Shown: piece after piece, positions 61,315-64,000 of the stretch | Layout of the letters: every line of letters begins with the position of its first letter | Position numbering within the stretch: the first letter of the stretch is position 1 | Origin: Alviniconcha marisindica | Taxonomy: Eukaryota; Mollusca; Gastropoda; Provannidae | Assembly (NCBI GenBank): GCA_018857735.1 | Contig: JABMCL010001558.1 | Coordinates: forward strand, 306,001 to 370,000 | Reading direction: 5' to 3' | DNA: 64,000 bases | The notes under the pieces: model-generated | The model's database searches: none | What the model was told of the DNA's origin: nothing | Seen by the model: only the letters and a program-made list of their open reading frames with translations | Made by a program: the position numbers and the translations under genes

Positions 61315-62930
61315 CATCCTGGCTTGGTACATCCCGGGCCTTCAGCTACGGAAGAGACTTCACTTGGTACATCCCTGCTCTTCAACTACAATAAAAACCT
61401 TCACTTGGTACATCCCTGCTCTTCAGCTATAGTAAAACCTTCACTTGGTACACCCTGGCTCTACAACTACGGTAAAACCTTCACTTGGTATATCCCTGCA
61501 CTTCAGCTATGGTAAAAACCTTCACTTGGTACATCCAGGCTCTTCAGCTATGATAAAACCTTCACTTGGTACATCCCGGCTCTTCAGCTATGATAAAACC
61601 TTCACTTGGTACATCCCGGCTCTTCAGATATGGTAAAAACCTTCACTTGGTACAACCTGGCTCTTCAACTACGGTATAAACCTTCACTTAGTACACCCTG
61701 GCTCTTCAGCTATGGTAAAACTTCACTTGGTACATCCCGGCTCTTCAGCTACGGTAAAACCTTCATTTAGTACACCCTGGCTCTTCAGCTATGGTAAAAA
61801 CCTCACTTGGTACATCCTGGCTCTTCAACTACGGTATAAACCTTCACTTAGTACACCCTGGCTCTTCAGCTACGGTAAAACCTTCACTTGGTACATCCCG
61901 GCTCTTCAGCTACGGTAAAACCTTCACTTGGTACATCCCGGCATTTCAGCTACGGTAAAACCTTCACTTGGTACATCCCGGCTCTTCAGCTATGGATAAC
62001 CCTCACTTGGTACATCCTGGCTCTTCAACTACGGTATAAAGCTTCACTTAGTACACCCTGGCTCTTCATCTACGGTAAAACATTCACTTGGTACATCCCG
62101 GCTCTTCAGCTACGGTAAACCTTCACTTGGAACATCCCGGCTCTTCAGCTATGGTAAAACCTTCACTTGGTACACCCTGGCTCTTTAGCTATGGTAAAAC
62201 CTTCACTTGGTACACCCTGGCTCTTCAGCTATGGTAAAAGCCTCACTTGGTATAACCCTGGCTCTTCAACTACGGTAGAAACATCACTTGGAACATCTCG
62301 GCTTTTCAGCTGCGGTAAGAGCTTCACCTGGCTTTAGCCGCAATACACCCTTCATTCTGGCTTGGTTCAAGCCGGGCTTCAGCCCTGATACCCCCATCCC
62401 GGCTCTTCAACTACGGTAAAACCTTTACTTGGTACACCCTGGCTCTTTAGCTATGGTAAAACCTTCACTTGGTACACCCTGGCTCTTCAACTACGGTAAA
62501 ACCTTCACTTGGTAGACCCTGGCTCTTCAACTACGGTAAAAACCTTCACTTGGTACACCCTGGCTCTTCAGCTGTGGTAAAAACCTTCACTTGGTACACC
62601 CTGGCTCTTCAGCTGTGGTAAAAACCTTCACTTGGTACACCCTGGCTCTTTAGCTATGATAAAACCTTCACTTGGTACACCCTGGCTCTTCAACTACGGT
62701 AAAAACCTTCACTTGGTACACCCTGGCTCTTCAGCTGTGGTAAAAACCTCACTTGGTATATCCTGGCTCTTCAACTATGGTAAAAACCTCACTTGGTATA
62801 TGCTGGCTCTTCAACTACGGTAGAAACATCACTTGGTACATCTCGGCTTTTCAGCTGCGGTAAGAGCTTCACCCTGCCTTCAGCCGCAATACACCCTTCA
62901 TTCTGGCTTGGTTCCAGCCGGGCTTCAGCT
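61315..62930 (+). repeat. ~40-bp minisatellite, nearly 40 copies, with a 545-bp higher-order block
   Basis: Unit CTTCACTTGGTACATCCCGG then CTCTTCAGCTACGGTAAAAC. A distinct interrupter with CATCACTTGG, CAGCTGCGGTAAGAGCTTCA and CCGCAATACACCCTTCATTC appears at 62281 and again at 62826, exactly 545 bp apart, showing block duplication. Many units carry TACGGTAAAA, which resembles a weak 5' splice site. Open frames are repeat artefacts. Confidence 0.95.
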
Positions 62931-63159
62931 CAGTGGTACCCGATTTATCTTGCACTGTGCGGCTGAGTGAAGCACTGAATCCTCAAATGCAGAAGGTGGG
63001 TGTGCAGACATTTGTCAAGTTTTCTGTGCGTTAGATCTAATACTTCAGAAAATCAGTTCTCAGTCTTTATGGGAATCACTGGAAAAAGATGAGAAACATG
63101 CAAACAAACAAACAAACCGATTTCACATGAACCAAGAAGCATCTCTTAACGTATACACC

Positions 63160-63198
63160 CCTACCCCCCCCCCCCCCCCCCACACACACACACATGCA
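63160..63198. repeat. Poly(C) and short (CA)n
   Basis: A C run of about 15-16 followed by CA. 62931-63534 otherwise shows no recognised gene. Confidence 0.9.
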
Positions 63199-63534
63199 CA
63201 CCCCCACCTGGGTTTTTTGTTTGTTTGTTTTACCTTCTCCTTCTTCTCGATCTCGAAGCACACAAAACAGTTCAGTGTATCTAATGACTGGGGACAACTC
63301 CTTTAAAGCGTCACTAGAAGGTAAATGGAGCCAGTAAGTGTATGAATCACCTCACAAAAAGGCCAATGTTTGCTAGAACAATATCATATGACATACCAGC
63401 GTCAGTCGTAAAGTGCTTGATACGACAGAAATGCGATATACTCAAATGATACCCCGTACGGCAAAGCTGGGTATTCAGAAACCTTGGAGGTTCGAGATTT
63501 AAGGAGCTTTGCGTGTTTGAAGGAAATAGAGCGG

Positions 63535-63730
63535 GACAACCTGCGTGCAGTGGCTAAGAGAGTCGGACTGAAAAGCCAGGCGCAGTACTGAAGCGGGTTC
63601 GAATCCCCTCCAACACGGCAAGGGATTTTGGTCACGAAATCAGCTTTTAGTGCAGACACTTCTTACGAACAGCCCCGTAAGCATCAGCATCTGTGCGCAC
63701 GTTAAAAATCCCAAACACTGACAGACATAC
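63535..63730 (+). mobile_element. tRNA-derived SINE (family C)
   Basis: tRNA-like head: A-box region AGTGGCTAAGAGAGTCGGA and B box GGTTCGAATCC (about 63597-63607), then GCATCTGTGCGCACGTTAAA-type body. It differs from family A in head and body. It runs directly into the CA microsatellite. It is unlikely to be a functional tRNA gene, because the anticodon arm is irregular and the typical SINE body follows. Confidence 0.7.
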
Positions 63731-63738
63731 CATTGTAT

Positions 63739-63800
<62 letters not shown>

Positions 63801-63808
63801 ACCCACAC

Positions 63809-63877
<69 letters not shown>

Positions 63878-63916
63878 CATTCAAGCCACACACCACACAC
63901 ACACACCCACACACAC

Positions 63917-63963
<47 letters not shown>
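63739..63963. repeat. (CA)n microsatellite with interruptions
   Basis: About 220 bp of CA with CACCCACC and GCATTCAAGCC interruptions; frames on both strands are artefacts. Confidence 0.97.
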
Positions 63964-64000
63964 CAAAATGCTTCAACCTTTTTCATGAACAAAACAACAG

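Noticed and set aside
61315..62930. Chained open frames (VHPGSSATVKPSLGT repeats) that look like a repeat protein
   Set aside because: The 40-bp unit is not a multiple of three, frames shift between units and stops recur. Noncoding minisatellite.

Overview
The window looks like nuclear DNA of a mollusc, most likely a marine gastropod. This is an inference. It rests on two metazoan multi-exon genes with GT-AG introns, very long repeat-filled introns, abundant CA/GA/TA microsatellites, poly(C) tracts, tRNA-derived SINEs and short TTAA-flanked DNA elements. The species cannot be named from this sequence alone.

Two protein-coding genes are readable, arranged head to head. On the minus strand (8320 down to 524, continuing off the left edge) is an orthologue of calpain-15 / SOLH / small optic lobes. 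Seven coding exons could be joined in phase. They encode six RanBP2-type zinc fingers and the CysPc protease core with the Cys-His-Asn triad intact; the C-terminal part lies outside the window. On the plus strand (10469 to 39720) is a complete GAB/DOS-family docking adaptor of seven coding exons and 722 residues. It has an N-terminal PH domain split over three exons, a proline/serine-rich middle with many YxxP-type tyrosine motifs, and the C-terminal pair of tyrosine motifs typical of SHP2-recruiting GAB proteins. The first GAB intron is about 20 kb. The 9.8-10.47 kb interval probably holds both promoters. The two proteins have no known shared pathway that would explain the pairing.

From 39.7 to about 47.8 kb there is probable GAB 3' UTR with several AATAAA signals. 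From there to 64 kb no coding exon is recognisable; the sequence is SINEs, foldback elements, minisatellites and microsatellites.

The most unusual property is the relation between minisatellites and splice sites. At six splice junctions in these two genes, the exon edge or its flanking intron has been tandemly duplicated into the intron, from 2 to about 17 copies. In GAB intron 2 this leaves nine good-looking decoy 5' splice sites. At GAB exon 4 it creates a duplicated, in-frame 3' splice site that could add 34 residues. Other notable items are a 513-bp TTAA-flanked element carrying the start of a THAP domain (Kolobok-like), a perfect 44-bp hairpin, a SINE with a perfect 14-bp target-site duplication, a SINE whose body has expanded into a 48-bp minisatellite, and several long foldback structures.
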